Assembly (NCBI GenBank): GCA_020744225.1
Contig: JAGMWG010000001.1
Span: forward strand, 3,823,371 to 3,887,370
From: Paraphoma chrysanthemicola
Taxonomy: Eukaryota; Ascomycota; Dothideomycetes; Pleosporales; Phaeosphaeriaceae
Length of the DNA: 64,000 bases
Reading direction: 5' to 3'
Under the pieces are notes generated by a model. It was not told the DNA's origin. It saw nothing but the letters and a program-made list of their open reading frames with translations, and did no database searches. Numbering within the stretch: the stretch's first letter is position 1; the number at the start of each line of letters is the position of its first letter. A program made the position numbers and the translations under genes. Shown here piece after piece: positions 34,294 through 46,576 of this stretch.

Positions 34294-36905
34294 ATGGAGA
34301 CCAGCATACATTTTGCAGATGATATGCAGCGGCGAAAGAAGTCAACTTCTTCTCAGGGGATCGGCGGTGTCGTGCCACTGCGCCAACGCTCCCATTCGCA
34401 GAAGAGAGCGCATTCTATCGAATTCAAGGGCGCCGATCTGGAGGATGCAGAGGACGAGGATGCAGGGCTGCGTGCTGAGCGAGACTACAAGCAGAGACAG
34501 GTATGGTTGGTCTGCGGAGGAAAATCGCGCAAGCTAAGCATACTACCACAGGTGTTTAGTATGAGCCAAATGTTCCTACTGGCCTACCAGTCGGTTGGTG
34601 TCATCTACGGCGACATTGGTACCTCGCCTCTCTATGTGTATTCGTCTACCTTCACAGATGAGCCGAGTCATGCCGATTTGCTGGGCGCGCTCTCGCTGAT
34701 CATCTGGTCGCTCACCTTGATGGTCACGGTCAAGTACATCTTGATCATCTTGCGGGCGGACAACGATGGTGAGGGCGGGACCTTCAGCACATACTCATTA
34801 CTATCTCGCTATGTATGTGCGCCGGATACGGTCCTTGGAACGTCATGCTCATGGTTTACCAGGCGAACATTTCGAATCGCGATCCTCGCGAAGCTACGAT
34901 GATTCGTACGTATATACGTTTTTTCTGGGCAACGATGATTTTAATCAGCACTACAGGTATGGAACGATCACTGACCTCAGATCTTGACCCATCAACGAAT
35001 CGCGTGCGCTCGACGATTGAGAACACGAAGTTTTTCCGCGGTCTGCTGAAGACGATCGGCGTACTAGCGGTCTCCATGGTTATGGCTGACGGTGTCCTGA
35101 CGCCCGCGCAGTCCGTCCTCGGTGCCGTCCAGGGCTTGACAGTTGTCAACGAAAACATCTCCAAACCTACGGTTGTCGGTGTGACCTGTGCGATCCTCGT
35201 TTTGCTCTTCGTACTGCAACCTCTTGGTATCTCGAAGCTCACGATTGTCTTTTCGCCCATCGTCATGCTATGGCTCGCTTTCAATGCTGGCTTCGGCGTC
35301 TACAACCTTGTCAAGTAAGTGTGTCTTTCAGTGGTCCTGGTAAGTCGCTAACAGTTTCAGGTACGATCACGCTATACTGAAAGGTTTCAATCCCTTCTAT
35401 GCATTTGACTATCTCATTCGCGGTAAATACCATGCCTGGCGAAGTCTTGGAGGTATCCTGCTCTGCTTCACCGGTGTCGAGGCTCTCTTCGCGGACATCG
35501 GCGCCTTCAGCCGCCGTGCAATTCAGATCAGCTGGCTGGGCTATGCCTACCCGTGTCTGCTCCTGGCATACTGCGGCCAGGCGGCACACATCAGCGTATT
35601 CCCCGATGCTTATTCAAATCCATTCTACAACAGCGTACCGAAAGGCTGGCTCATTCCTTCGCTTATTGTTGCCCTTGGTGCCGCAATTGTCGCTTCGCAA
35701 GCGATGATCACCGCCACATTCCAAGTACGTCCTCACCAAGCCTGTCAAGTTGGTCTAACGCGCCATAGCTCCTCACGCAAATCATGAAACTGTCGTACTT
35801 CCCTCAAGTCAAGGTTGTTCACACCTCGAAGACATACCATGGGCAGCTGTACGTACCTGTGGCGAACTGGTTGCTCATGGTCGGCACCGTTGTCGTTGCT
35901 GCTGTGTACAACAACACCACATCTCTCGGTAATGCATATGGTGTCTGCGTCATGTTCGTCACCTTCTTTGACACGTGTATGGTTACTCTAGTCGCAATCC
36001 TTGTATGGCGTATTAAGCCATACTTCGTGTTCTTGCCATGGCTCATCATTGCCTGCTTAGACGGCACCTTCCTATCAGCTGCTCTCACCAAAGTTCCTGA
36101 TGGCGCTTGGTTCACCATCTTGCTTGCAATGCTCCTCGCCAGCGTCTTCATTCTCTGGCGCTTCGGAAAGGAGCAGCAATGGTTCGCGGAAGCAGAAGAC
36201 CGTTTCCCGACCACGCACTTTGTCAAGACGAACGACAGCGGAGACCTGCAACTCACCGAAATGTTTGGCGGCAAGGTTTTGAGTCGCGCTCAAGGCTTCG
36301 GCATCTTTTTCGATAAGGCTGGTGAGACCACGCCGATCATTTTCAGCCAGTTCATCCGCAAGCTCGTCACCGCGCCAGAAGTCGTCGTGTTTTTCCATTT
36401 GCACCCGCTTGATCAACCTTCCGTCGCACCGGAAGATCGATATCACGTTACTCGACTTGCGATCCCGCATTGCTACCGCCTGGTCGTGCGCCACGGATAC
36501 ATGGATGAAGTCATTACCCCCGATCTCGCCGCCTTGATCTACGCTCAGGTCCAACAACACGTTGTTAGCCGGGCGCTCGATCGCGAAGGTGAGAAGTCTA
36601 CCTCGACAGGATCCGACGTAAAGACTCCAGCCGTCGCCGAGATCGGCTCTCCTCGCGCACCAACGCCATCGCCAAGCACAGCCAGCACATCTTCGCGTCT
36701 CGAAGCATTAGAGCGCGCGTACAATCACGAGGTATTGTACATCATCGGGAAAGAGCAGATGAAGGTCAAGCTGGGCACAAACCTGTTGCGCAAGGTGCTG
36801 CTGGAGACATTCTTGTTCTTGAGGGACAATACACGCGCGAAGATTGCGAGCTTGAAGGTCCCGATGGATAAGGTTATTGAAATTGGGTTCGTGAAGGAGG
36901 TTTGA
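34294..36905 (+). CDS. HAK1: HAK/KUP-type high-affinity potassium transporter
   Basis: Six exons: 34294-34500, 34552-34812, 34863-34905, 34957-35314, 35361-35724 and 35769-36905, with introns of only 44-51 nt; about 789 residues, typical of the family. After a Ser/Arg/Asp-rich cytosolic leader comes the diagnostic VGVIYGDIGTSPLYVYSSTF. Then follow DNDGEGGTFS, VSMVMADGVLTPAQSVLGAV, FTGVEALFADIGAFS and about twelve hydrophobic segments. The C-terminal cytosolic domain is long. These proteins are K+/H+ symporters of the plasma membrane induced under K+ starvation. The first intron (34501-34551) is 51 nt with no stop, so its retention would add 17 residues rather than break the protein. The 43 nt exon 3 is unusually short. 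Confidence 0.95.
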
Positions 36906-37931
36906 AAGTGCAATCAAGACTTCCTATAGTGTCCATGAGGATTCGTGGCAGGCTTTGAAATTATGGCTTCGCTGTCCCAACTAGCAATCCCAACGAGTAC
37001 TAACAGAGCTAACATGAACTGCGATCGCGACTCCGTACGTTGTTGTCGTTCCGCTCGATGTGTCCCGTTGAATTGTCGATGCAAAGTGAGAGAACGTTAC
37101 ATGAAGGAAACCGCTGAATCCGCCTGGGTACCAGCCTAGCGGTATGTCTCCCCAGCTCACGCGCGCTAGAAATCTTCAAGCGCTTGTTTGCGACAGAATT
37201 ACTATGAGCAGAACTCAATGTAAGTAGACTTCCTATAAAAAGTGTGTAGGCAGAAAAAGATGTAAATTTGCGCAGGAACAAAATTGATCGGTTCAGCCTC
37301 CTCCGTAACTGCGCTGATAGTGAGGACTAATTGTCGAAAAAGAACACATCAGCGAATGATCACATTCACATTCACAAACATGTTGAGCTTGGCGCACGTG
37401 GCTGTGTTCAAGCTAGAGCGTCGACGCGATCTTCTTTACTTCCAGACCCGCAGCAAGGCAATGATTTGGGTTAGGCAGCTCTTGTGCTGTATCGCACCCT
37501 TCAATCTGGCAATGTACATCTTTGTATGATCAGTAAGCCCTGCTATCGCATACCGAGTGATGTCGTGTATGCTAGCTTTGGAGAATCAAAGAAAAGTGGC
37601 ATATTGCGGAATACCGAGCGAAGCAGTTTGTGTATAGTGTGGGAATCGGAGCGGTACGCTCAGCCTCCTTCATCCGCTAGAGGTATGGCGAGCTTCGGCA
37701 TATCGTATCAGCCGTATCGTGGCGTCCATTTAGGTTCCTTAAGTTTCAGCTGCCAAGAAGATCTCGCCCTCTCTTCGCAACTGACGCAAGGTAAAAGCCA
37801 GCATGTTCAGCCCCAACTTTCACAGCCTCGCACGATTTATCTGCTACTGATTTTCTATTCTCCAGCGTCTCAACCATCGCTGATGATATCTTAAATTGAC
37901 TCATTGCAGTGCACAGTCGTGATGAACTTGT
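36906..37931. other. Intergenic, 1.0 kb
   Basis: Only short, unrelated frames. No repeat, tRNA or known motif recognised. It should include the promoter of the membrane-protein gene at 37932. Confidence 0.4.
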
Positions 37932-40406
37932 GTGATGTCGCGCCAGCCTATCCACATCGATGTCGGCACGAGCCCCACCTCCCGAAAGATGCTAGACCGA
38001 CATGACGCGACTTCGCGCCTGCTCGAATCAGATCCGCACCTACAACAACAAACGACACATAAATCTCCTCACACCGTCGAAGAGCATGTCAGGCATGATG
38101 ACAAACGCGCCTTCGATGGCTACGATGATAATGGCGTGCGCGCGCTGCAACACGACAACGTTTCTTCTCCTTCTGCGGTGGAACCGGAGTGCAGCGATAA
38201 CTCAGCAAATGTGCAATGGAAAGGTCTTTCAATGTACCTAATAACATGGGAATTGTTGAGCCTCGCATTGTGTGGTGCCTTCCTGGGTATGAGTTGGCAG
38301 CTCCATTATATCACCTATTCTGACAGAAGATATAGCACTCGGCGCTTGCGTCGCATCTCTAGAGGGCCAACCACAGACCAAGTGGTCAAATCAAGTCATT
38401 CAGGCGACAAGAATTGCACCGTCCATTTGGCCTATCGTGTTCTCAGGTATCCTTGCAAATGCGGTGCGGGCATTCGCCAACTGGAGGGTGGAACGAGGCA
38501 TATCTCTCTTGGTACGCATTCTTCCGGCCATTGAATTCGGTCGCAGATTAGCTAATTAGAAAAGGCACTTGAGCAGCTGCTTGGATCTCTAACTGTGAGT
38601 GCTGAGGTGTTGACTCTTCTGATAGCGCTGATTGAGATTAGATGGCAAGCTCCATAATAACTATGTTCCGTTGGTCTATATTTCACATCTCGTCAGTAGC
38701 ACTGATCTTACTATGGGCTTTCAATCCCCTCGGTTCCCAAGCATCGTTCCGAGTTGCGTATCTGCAAGCCGGCACAGGAATGGCTGAAGGACAAATCACT
38801 ACGTTCTCCGCTAACGTCACCGTCCAAATCCTGCTCTCTGGATTTGAGGATCCCGTGAGAACAATCACTATTCCTATTATACGCTCATTTTATACGGCAT
38901 CATTATACGATTACGCGTCAAACACGCAATACGTAGATCCGACGAATAGCACCACTCAACGCATCGTCACATTGTTAGGCGGGCCGAGCTCAGCAGCAAT
39001 TCAGACGGCTTCAGACTTGTGGGGAAACGTGCGAATCCCGAGCTTAGAGTATCACTTGGAATACGATGATGCAGAGCCTACGCGGTGGCTGGTAACGCCG
39101 TGGGACAAGCAAATCCAAAACTACTCTAGCTTGGTAGGAGAACGTATTAGCGGCGTAAATCCTGGATTCATTGGAAACACCACATTTACGGTGTCGTCGA
39201 GCTACCAGAGATTCAAGGTAAGAGCTCTGTATGCAGCGCTATGAAGAATGAAGATAATTAATTGTGATTGTATAGTGCTCTCCTTGGTTGTATCTAAATA
39301 CCTCACAACCGTTTCTCGAAATCGATGGAACATCACGCCCTGAGAACACCTCCGAAGCGGATGCGTGGCTATTAAAGCATAGCGGTGCGAACTACTGGGA
39401 CAATATTCAATTCCGGTCAGGGCCGTCTTCCAATTATCGCACGTTTTTCACTACCCTTATGCCACCGGAATCGCCCGGAAGCTCACAACCGAGCGACATC
39501 ATCTTCGCCTCGAGTAACCAATCCGAACAGCTCTCCGTCACCAGATGCTCAGCTCGAACAATGTATGTAGATGCACAAGTAGTATGTATGTCAAGAGGTT
39601 CTGTGGGCAAACCTCTATGCGGAGTCGGTGCGGTTAGAGCAACGCCCAATCCACCCGACGAGGAAACAGCCAACCCGGTACAAGCAAATCCCCATGGGAA
39701 GAATTCTTTACTTTACTTCATGGACATGCTGGACGATGCCAAATCTGCAGACAAAATCGTCACCTATCGCAACATGTTCACCGCATCCAGCAGCACGGAA
39801 TATTATTTGCAGAACCCCCTCGCTTTCCCGCCGACTTTTCCAAGAAACAACCAGTTCGCTGAACTCGGCAAACTCGACATAAGGACCTTCGAACGGCGCT
39901 TCTCGCTCCTTTGGAACACGTTGTGGAAGGTCAGCTGGGCTAGGGAAAGTGTCATGGGTGGCAATTTCACCACTGCACTGGTATCCGACGCCCCTGGAGA
40001 AGGGTACGCGGTCACCAGACCTACAGAAATTGTACAGCGCACAACGTCAAATGTCACGTTTCCGCTCGAACCGGTATATGTCATCGACCGGCCCTGGCTC
40101 ACGTTATACTTTGTGTCTGTAGGCGTCATGCTGCTCGCCGCAGTCTCCTCTCTCGTCATACACACACAGCGTCGTGCGCCCACTATCTTGGGTCATGTCA
40201 GCAGTCTGATCCGAGACTCGCCGTACTTTAAGGGCAATGGCGCCTACTATAATAGCGCAGAAGATGGAGCCGATAAGACTAAGAGACTTGCTGGGTTGAA
40301 GGTTATGGTTGCGGACGTGGGAAGTACGAGGGACAAGACCGGGAAGATTGCGTTTGCGCCCGCAGATAGGGGAGAGAGAGTTGAGAAAGGGAAGTGGTAT
40401 GAGTGA
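37932..40406 (+). CDS. DUF3176-like fungal multi-span membrane protein
   Basis: Five exons: 37932-38286, 38327-38511, 38565-38594, 38642-39217 and 39276-40406, all phases consistent, about 758 residues. After a hydrophilic N-terminus, membrane segments occur at WELLSLALCGAFLEDIALGA, IWPIVFSGILANAVRAF, FHISSVALILLWAF and, near the end, LYFVSVGVMLLAAVSSLVI. A large extracytosolic domain between them has several N-glycosylation sites (NVT, NST, NYS). The C-terminal tail (AGLKVMVADVGSTRDKTGKIAF) is typical of DUF3176 proteins, a large fungal family without known function. Exon 3 is just 30 nt and the first intron only 40 nt, but both are needed to rejoin RGISLL-ALEQLLGSLT-MASSI. Start chosen as the first ATG of the open frame. 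Confidence 0.75.
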
Positions 40407-41407
40407 GGTTCGCGCTGGGTGGGAATGAAGTTTTTTCAGTCATGGTTGATGCAGGGAACAGCATCGAGGTGAGGGTACTCACTGCGTAGTGAAGGAGAGG
40501 CAGGCGCTCTCAGGGGAAGGAGCAGCCTGGTATCGCGCATGCTCTGTACTTTAAGAAGTTCGTTGACTGTACTACTACGTCACGTTAGCAAGTATTCTAA
40601 TGCTTGAAGAAATCAAGTAAAGGGAAGAGATTTAAGTCTCTACTTAAAAATTTATGTTCTATTCAGCATTGTTTACGTTCCAATTATGTGTGTAGCCTTG
40701 CAACTGATCTTTCGGTGTTCTTGCTATCTTGGCACTGGCTGTCACGCTTCCGGTTCGCAGAACGGTCTTGCCACTATTGCCAGCTACGATCATATCGCAT
40801 GCAGCAGTTCAAGCTGCGAGCTTGATAGCCGCAGAAGTATTGAGTGGAACATCTACCCTGAGATCCAGTCAGCTTACCCCAAGGCTCTCTAGCTTCCGCT
40901 TCCACGCCATCATCTTCGATAACAGCTGCCACTTAGACGTGATCAATGCTACAGAAGTCGCCCGGCACTCTGACAAGTATTTCGAGATTAAGAAGAAAGA
41001 CTGATTTCTCACGGTGCACGGATGCCAATGCTGACACTGGTCTTTATATTAGCCGTCATTCTAGACACCCTAGTAAGAAACAAGGTAGTGCTACGAGACA
41101 CGACTGGCTCGCCATGTTTGCGCGAGCATGCATAATATCTTTTACCCAGTGCTCAGCAGTGCCCACCGTGCTTCTGTCTCATAAGACTTTTTGCATACTA
41201 TAGATTATTTTTGTTCTTATGACGCGACTTTCTGCCATAAACTCTCTGCATTAAGTACACCGTCAGCAGACTTTTAGCAATGTTGCATGTTTTAGAGCTT
41301 CAATATGGACTGTTTGTAACTGAAGTCGAGAAATCTATGGACACGATATCTAAGGAGCTGCAGAGCCCTCTCGTTATCTAGAAAACACCAAAGGCTAAGT
41401 CGCTTGT
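40407..41407. other. Convergent intergenic region, 1.0 kb
   Basis: Lies between the ends of the DUF3176-like gene (plus) and the zincin gene (minus). It contains a few 70-90 codon frames without recognisable domains. No repeat seen. Confidence 0.4.
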
Positions 41408-43570
41408 CTAAACTCTATCAAACACATAAGACTTGACAGACGAGCTGCGGGCGTTATAATACAAAGTCGAAGCAGTACAGTTATAGTCGAATATAATGCC
41501 TTGTGGTCTAGTTCTCCTGCCATCTGATGCGGACACCGATGGAGTTTGCCCGCGACCTGATGAAACTTCCGCGACGCCAGATGAACCCGTGATATTTCGA
41601 GCAATCATCCCGATTTCAGGACCTAGAGGACGGAAGCCACCGCTTACCGACACGGCCGCGAAACCTTCGAGGATGGACGTGATAGCAAAGAACCAGGTTA
41701 TCTCTGGCGGGCCAGTGGTGGTGGATTTTACGACCAGGAGCTGCTCCTCAAGTAGCTTATCGCTGATGGGGAGCATCATTAAGGTGTCGGAAGCTGACGG
41801 ATCTTGGCCAAAGGTAAATGTAAGAGACCCAGAGAACGTCGAGTTGATTTCTTCATGGGGACGGTATGCAAATTCAGGCTTGACGAAGTGGGCGTCCATG
41901 CTGGCTTGGATTGCTCTCCACGTGCCAATGAGACAGCTAGGTCCTGACACCGGTGGTTCGTCACACGAGGGATCTTCCTCATTTGTGTTCCCTGTCTCGT
42001 CAATATCGATTTCCTCGGCTGGTTCCTCGCCGTTCTCGCCAGATCCTGGGTCGGTATTACGCCAGCCATCGTCTGTCTCTCCTTCTGGCCAGTCCTGGCC
42101 ATCGCTTGGCTCTACGGGCGGGATGATCGGCACGAGTGTCGGCTGTGATCGCGGTTCTGCGATGGTGAAATGGGTGGCTGATGAAACAGGTGTTACAGTT
42201 CCCGAGGGTGAACTATTGGTGGAGTTTCCCTCCTGTCTGGTCTCCAGGTCGTAGCTCGGCGCCGTGCGTTTCGTCGGGTTGGAAACGGGGCCTTTGACGG
42301 GACATGCGCATTTGGCGTTCCTCTGCCGAGTGAAGCGTAGGTCGCCCACGACACTTTCTTCCTTTGTGATGGGCACAACAAGGAATTCATACGTCGTTGC
42401 CGTCTTGCTGCAGCCCGACTGCAGGAGACCAGGTCTAAATTTTGACCACGCCGTAGGTGATCTGCCTTGGCGCACGGCACGGCGCCAAATTACCACCGTA
42501 GGTTCAGGTTGTCCGCTTGCGTGTGTCCAAGCGATTGTAGCCGAGACCGTCTGTCCAGGTATGAGGTGTATCTTGTACTTCTGAAACATCCAGGAATCCA
42601 TTTCCACGACCTGTTCATCTGTGGTACCCTCAGCGGGAAGGTCGAAAGTCTTGTCTGCCGCGACGGCCACATCATTTGAGGTAACGAGCATTTTGCTTTT
42701 GCTGCCTTTGGCCGAATCATAACGTATACCGTTATTGTGAAATTTGACGGCAAACCTGGCGAAAGCGCTGGCTAAGGGCTGGTCTTGAGCAAGGGCCGCT
42801 AGCTCATTATCGACAGGAGTATCGACCCTGCCTTGGACCCATTTGTCGATGTCGCGGACAGTGAACTTCAGGTTATGCCGGAACATGAAGAAGAGAGACG
42901 ATGTGTATTGATTTTCTGGATCGTACAAAGGCTTTGATGGATTGTAGTGGTGCGGTGCTATACCGTCCTGCTCTTTCGTGGGATCCCATACATATTGGAA
43001 GTACTCCATGAAGGTGGCCGAGCCGTCCTCTACCCATCCATGTTCGGGCTGTGGCTTGGAAATGCGCTGCACGCAGTGATATAGCTCGTGAGCAACAGTG
43101 TGTGCAAGCAACTTGTTGGATCGAGAAGGCTTAATCCAGATGGCAACTTGACAAGGCGTGCCCGTGTTGGGATTGGCTGTCGTCATCCCATCAGGGTCAC
43201 CCGGGAATGACCTGTCCGTGCGGACTATGGTGAGCCTCACATTGACCTTTTTGTCCAAATTCCTTGCGTAGAATGATAGAACATCTGCAATGGTTTTCTT
43301 CAGACTTCCCAAACGGCTCTTTGTGGTGGCATCGACATCAGTTCCATGGGTGGCCACTTCGCCATACACCTGAGCGACAGCACCACCTTCCTTTATCTCC
43401 TTATAGACCACGCAGGTATTGGGATCGAAGGGCATACTATTCCAGGTCGGGCAGTCATGCAAAACAGGGTGGGCCACCGTTTGCCGTGGAGTGAGGCTCG
43501 ACTGGCCAGCTCGGGGCTGAGGAGCAGCCAGCGTCTTGCCGAAAAAGAGAAGAAGGGCACTTAATATCAT
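41408..43570 (-). CDS. Secreted HExxH zincin-like metalloprotease, family unassigned
   Basis: Single exon, 720 residues from the ATG at 43570, chosen because it begins a clean signal peptide (MILSALLLFFGKTLAAPQ); an upstream in-frame ATG at 43606 would mask it. The active-site segment HTVAHELYHCVQ has HExxH at about residues 161-165. It is followed 16 residues later by WVEDGSATFMEY, whose Glu (about 181) fits the third zinc ligand and whose context resembles gluzincins. The middle part (about 270-430) looks like beta-rich accessory domains. An acidic, Pro/Gly/Ser-rich disordered stretch (about 470-560) separates it from a C-terminal beta-type domain with N-glycosylation sites. I do not recognise a named peptidase family. 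A role in extracellular proteolysis is inferred from the motif and signal only. Confidence 0.75.
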   Translation of the reverse strand: MILSALLLFFGKTLAAPQPRAGQSSLTPRQTVAHPVLHDCPTWNSMPFDPNTCVVYKEIKEGGAVAQVYGEVATHGTDVDATTKSRLGSLKKTIADVLSFYARNLDKKVNVRLTIVRTDRSFPGDPDGMTTANPNTGTPCQVAIWIKPSRSNKLLAHTVAHELYHCVQRISKPQPEHGWVEDGSATFMEYFQYVWDPTKEQDGIAPHHYNPSKPLYDPENQYTSSLFFMFRHNLKFTVRDIDKWVQGRVDTPVDNELAALAQDQPLASAFARFAVKFHNNGIRYDSAKGSKSKMLVTSNDVAVAADKTFDLPAEGTTDEQVVEMDSWMFQKYKIHLIPGQTVSATIAWTHASGQPEPTVVIWRRAVRQGRSPTAWSKFRPGLLQSGCSKTATTYEFLVVPITKEESVVGDLRFTRQRNAKCACPVKGPVSNPTKRTAPSYDLETRQEGNSTNSSPSGTVTPVSSATHFTIAEPRSQPTLVPIIPPVEPSDGQDWPEGETDDGWRNTDPGSGENGEEPAEEIDIDETGNTNEEDPSCDEPPVSGPSCLIGTWRAIQASMDAHFVKPEFAYRPHEEINSTFSGSLTFTFGQDPSASDTLMMLPISDKLLEEQLLVVKSTTTGPPEITWFFAITSILEGFAAVSVSGGFRPLGPEIGMIARNITGSSGVAEVSSGRGQTPSVSASDGRRTRPQGIIFDYNCTASTLYYNARSSSVKSYVFDRV

Positions 43571-46500
43571 GATGAGTGCTTCGCCCAAGGCAAGATGATT
43601 GTACAACCCGATTGCAGGCAGAACGAGGAAAGTAACGAGCAGTACAGGAACATGTGTACTGTCAAATAATTATGATATGAAAAGCTGGCCTGCAGCTGCC
43701 GACCTTCATAGACACAAACAAGCCCAGCTGAGAATGCAGAATTGAGAATAGCCAATCCCGATGGCATTGCATGCCTGCTGCCTTTTGGCGTTGAGGCTGT
43801 GGACTTGGTGCCTGCGCTAGCTTTACAGCCTTTCCAGCCTCTCGCGTTGGCGCTTTCCGATTGGTCTAAATACTGCCGCACGGCACGCCTCTCCAAGCCG
43901 TAACGCATATTCCGTATTCAGGGTTCAATCACAGTCTTCACAGTGTTTGCCTTCAGGCTGTGAATTATTTTTGCGCGGTTTCAGCAAAGGAAGGGTGCGA
44001 GAGAATCCATTCCCAAAACAACAACAGCCCGTCGCGCAAGGTCTCCATGCCTCAAAGGTTGTGTCACAATATCGAGTTGGAAGCTACCCGTCGTTCCTCA
44101 ATCGCACGCCAAGCATGCTACCCAGTGGTTCTCGCCTTTCGCTAATTGTTTCTAGTCCTTCATACAGCCGGCTTTCTCGCACTTCGCCCTTCGTCCCCTC
44201 TCCGCCGACCTCCTTCCTTTGATAAAATAAAATATACCTCGCACTCTCGTGTCGACGCCTCCTGCAAGTATCTGTAATTGCATCCGTAAAGATACCATTC
44301 CTGCCTCAACATCCAACAACACGTTCTCCTCGAATTGTAGAGATGTTGATGAAGCATCTTGAATCAGTAAACGCGCGTTTCATATGCGACAAGCGCTGGT
44401 CACTCTGCGTTGACTGTAGGCGGTACTTTCTCACCAGGAAGAGTTACTGGCATAGAAGAAAGAAGGATGAATGAGACCATAAAGACGCTTGGAGCCACCG
44501 TGTGCAGAGCGACCACAGGCGGTCTTAGTCGCTACTCTTACTTTCGAACGTCGCTCACGAGCAACAGTGAAGAGTCATGCTTTTCCGCACAATGATCCCT
44601 CAGATTCTAATAACTCGATCTAGTGCGCACACCGTCGCCTAGTGCAGTACAGGCGCCGTTGCTATTTGTTACAAACAAGAACACGATGGCTCGACAGTGT
44701 GCCAAGGCTCATTCCATCGCAAGGCGATGCGTGCTTCCTCAATTTGTGACCGCCGTTCTCGTCGCACCTGAAGGCCTTTGCCACGTCGCCACCATGCATA
44801 GACGCGCTCGAACATTTTCAAGTACTTTGTGCTTGCCTACGCTCATATTGTCCTCCACCTACACTCGATACACCCCTCCTCGGCCTTCGTAAAAGCCCGA
44901 TTCTCCAACACCCCAGGATTTCAATCGCGCTCTTCAGAACTTTGCGGCTATTCCTCAATGCCATGGAGGCGGCGTACAAACGGCTGCAAAAAAGCAGAGT
45001 GAGGATCATCGGGATCGTGATATACGCAAGAGAGGTTTATCAGGTAGTAGAAAAGTTCGTGTTCGATGCAGCGTGGTTGCGGGCCAATCTGCTTCTGTCT
45101 TTTCCGCTCATCATACACTATATGTCTTCTTACAATTTTGTAGTACTTAAAGGATTACACGATCGTGTTCGTAACAGTACAACGTCTCTTTGCATAGGTA
45201 CACGCTATAGCAGGCATCATTGATCAAGATGACAACGATCGACCCAGCTTGTTCATTCTGGTTTATCTGTAAGCCCGATTTCCCTAACATTCTAGACTTG
45301 ATCACTGACTTTTCTGATTGATAGTATCATGAGCACACTCACAATCCTCTTGTTACTCCACCGCGAGACGTCATGATGTTCTATTATTCGAGCACATTGT
45401 TGTAACCATTGCTAATCTCATGAAATACTAGACCACATCATGTGTGCCAATTAGGCTACCCTCACGAACTTGCGAGGCGGAGACGCTATGGAGAATTCAT
45501 AAGTAGTAGTTGCTTAAATCATGGCATTCTAGTATGCACAATCTTTATGAGCCGCGAAGACTAACGTGCCTCCCCGTATGACGGATAACCCCGCGTATCG
45601 GAATCGACTACTGGGAGCGCAAAGATGGTAGAATTCTTCGACGCAGTGCTGTGTTTTGTTGTCTCTTTTCGGCAAACAGGGTTTTCGGCATACAGAGAGG
45701 GATGTTACTGGGTACATGACGTTGTCCCAAGAGTTCTTTGCGCGCGCATGTTCGTACTCCTCATCGTACGCACCGCTGTCTACGCCGTTTCCTACGCAGG
45801 AGCCAAGAAGAGGCCATTTACGGATGTAGGCGCGGGTTGTTGGTGGTCGAAGTTGGTGCTTGTCAGCGCGCACTTGCGGATCCGGGCTCGAGATCCTTAC
45901 CACTGAGAGGCCTGCCGAGTTCCGGGCCGCCACTTACTCTCGTTGTTTGTTACCGTATAGAGAGACACTTACTAAAGTCCTCTTAATGTCAACCTAGCTT
46001 GGCCATTTGGCCTCAAGGATGCGGACGTTAGACCAGGCGCAATGCCTGCGAACTGGAACGGGCCAGCAACAGGTTGCCTCATGACCCAGCGAGGCCTGCA
46101 TTTTCAGCCGCGCCATGCTTGTATGTCACACCGGTCTAACACGATACTGGAATTTGATAGAGGGGTCGCAGTCCACGCACTAAATGTATTTGTGCACTTG
46201 TACATGTTATGTGTCTGGTTGAGGGAAATTAGGCAAGATAAGTGTCTGAATTCCGAGGGTACATTTGAAGTGGCGTACACCTGAGCACGCTCGGACAGGG
46301 GACCAGCGCATGTAATTGTGTTCTATGTAATCACATTATGTCAGAGCAAGAAGTGTTCTTCCTGAAGACGCTCCGGCATTTTCTGAAACTTGTCATCTAA
46401 TGTGAATAGAAAGATGTACAAATCATGGAGTGCAGATATTTAAACAGGGCTTCCGCGCAAAGCCGTATCTCATGGTAGGACTAGCGCTCATGTTGAGAAG

Positions 46501-46576
46501 AGCAGTCCAGCCTTCGGTGCATGCTTGGCCTGTAATTACGGACATCGAGCTTATATAATCGTACCCGGACGACAAC
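43571..46576. other. Gene-poor region, 3.0 kb
   Basis: Several frames of 60-135 codons on both strands (for example 44942-45223 plus, and 45529-45933 minus) but no recognisable domain, no consistent exon joining and no obvious repeat. From here outward gene density drops sharply towards the telomere. Confidence 0.4.
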
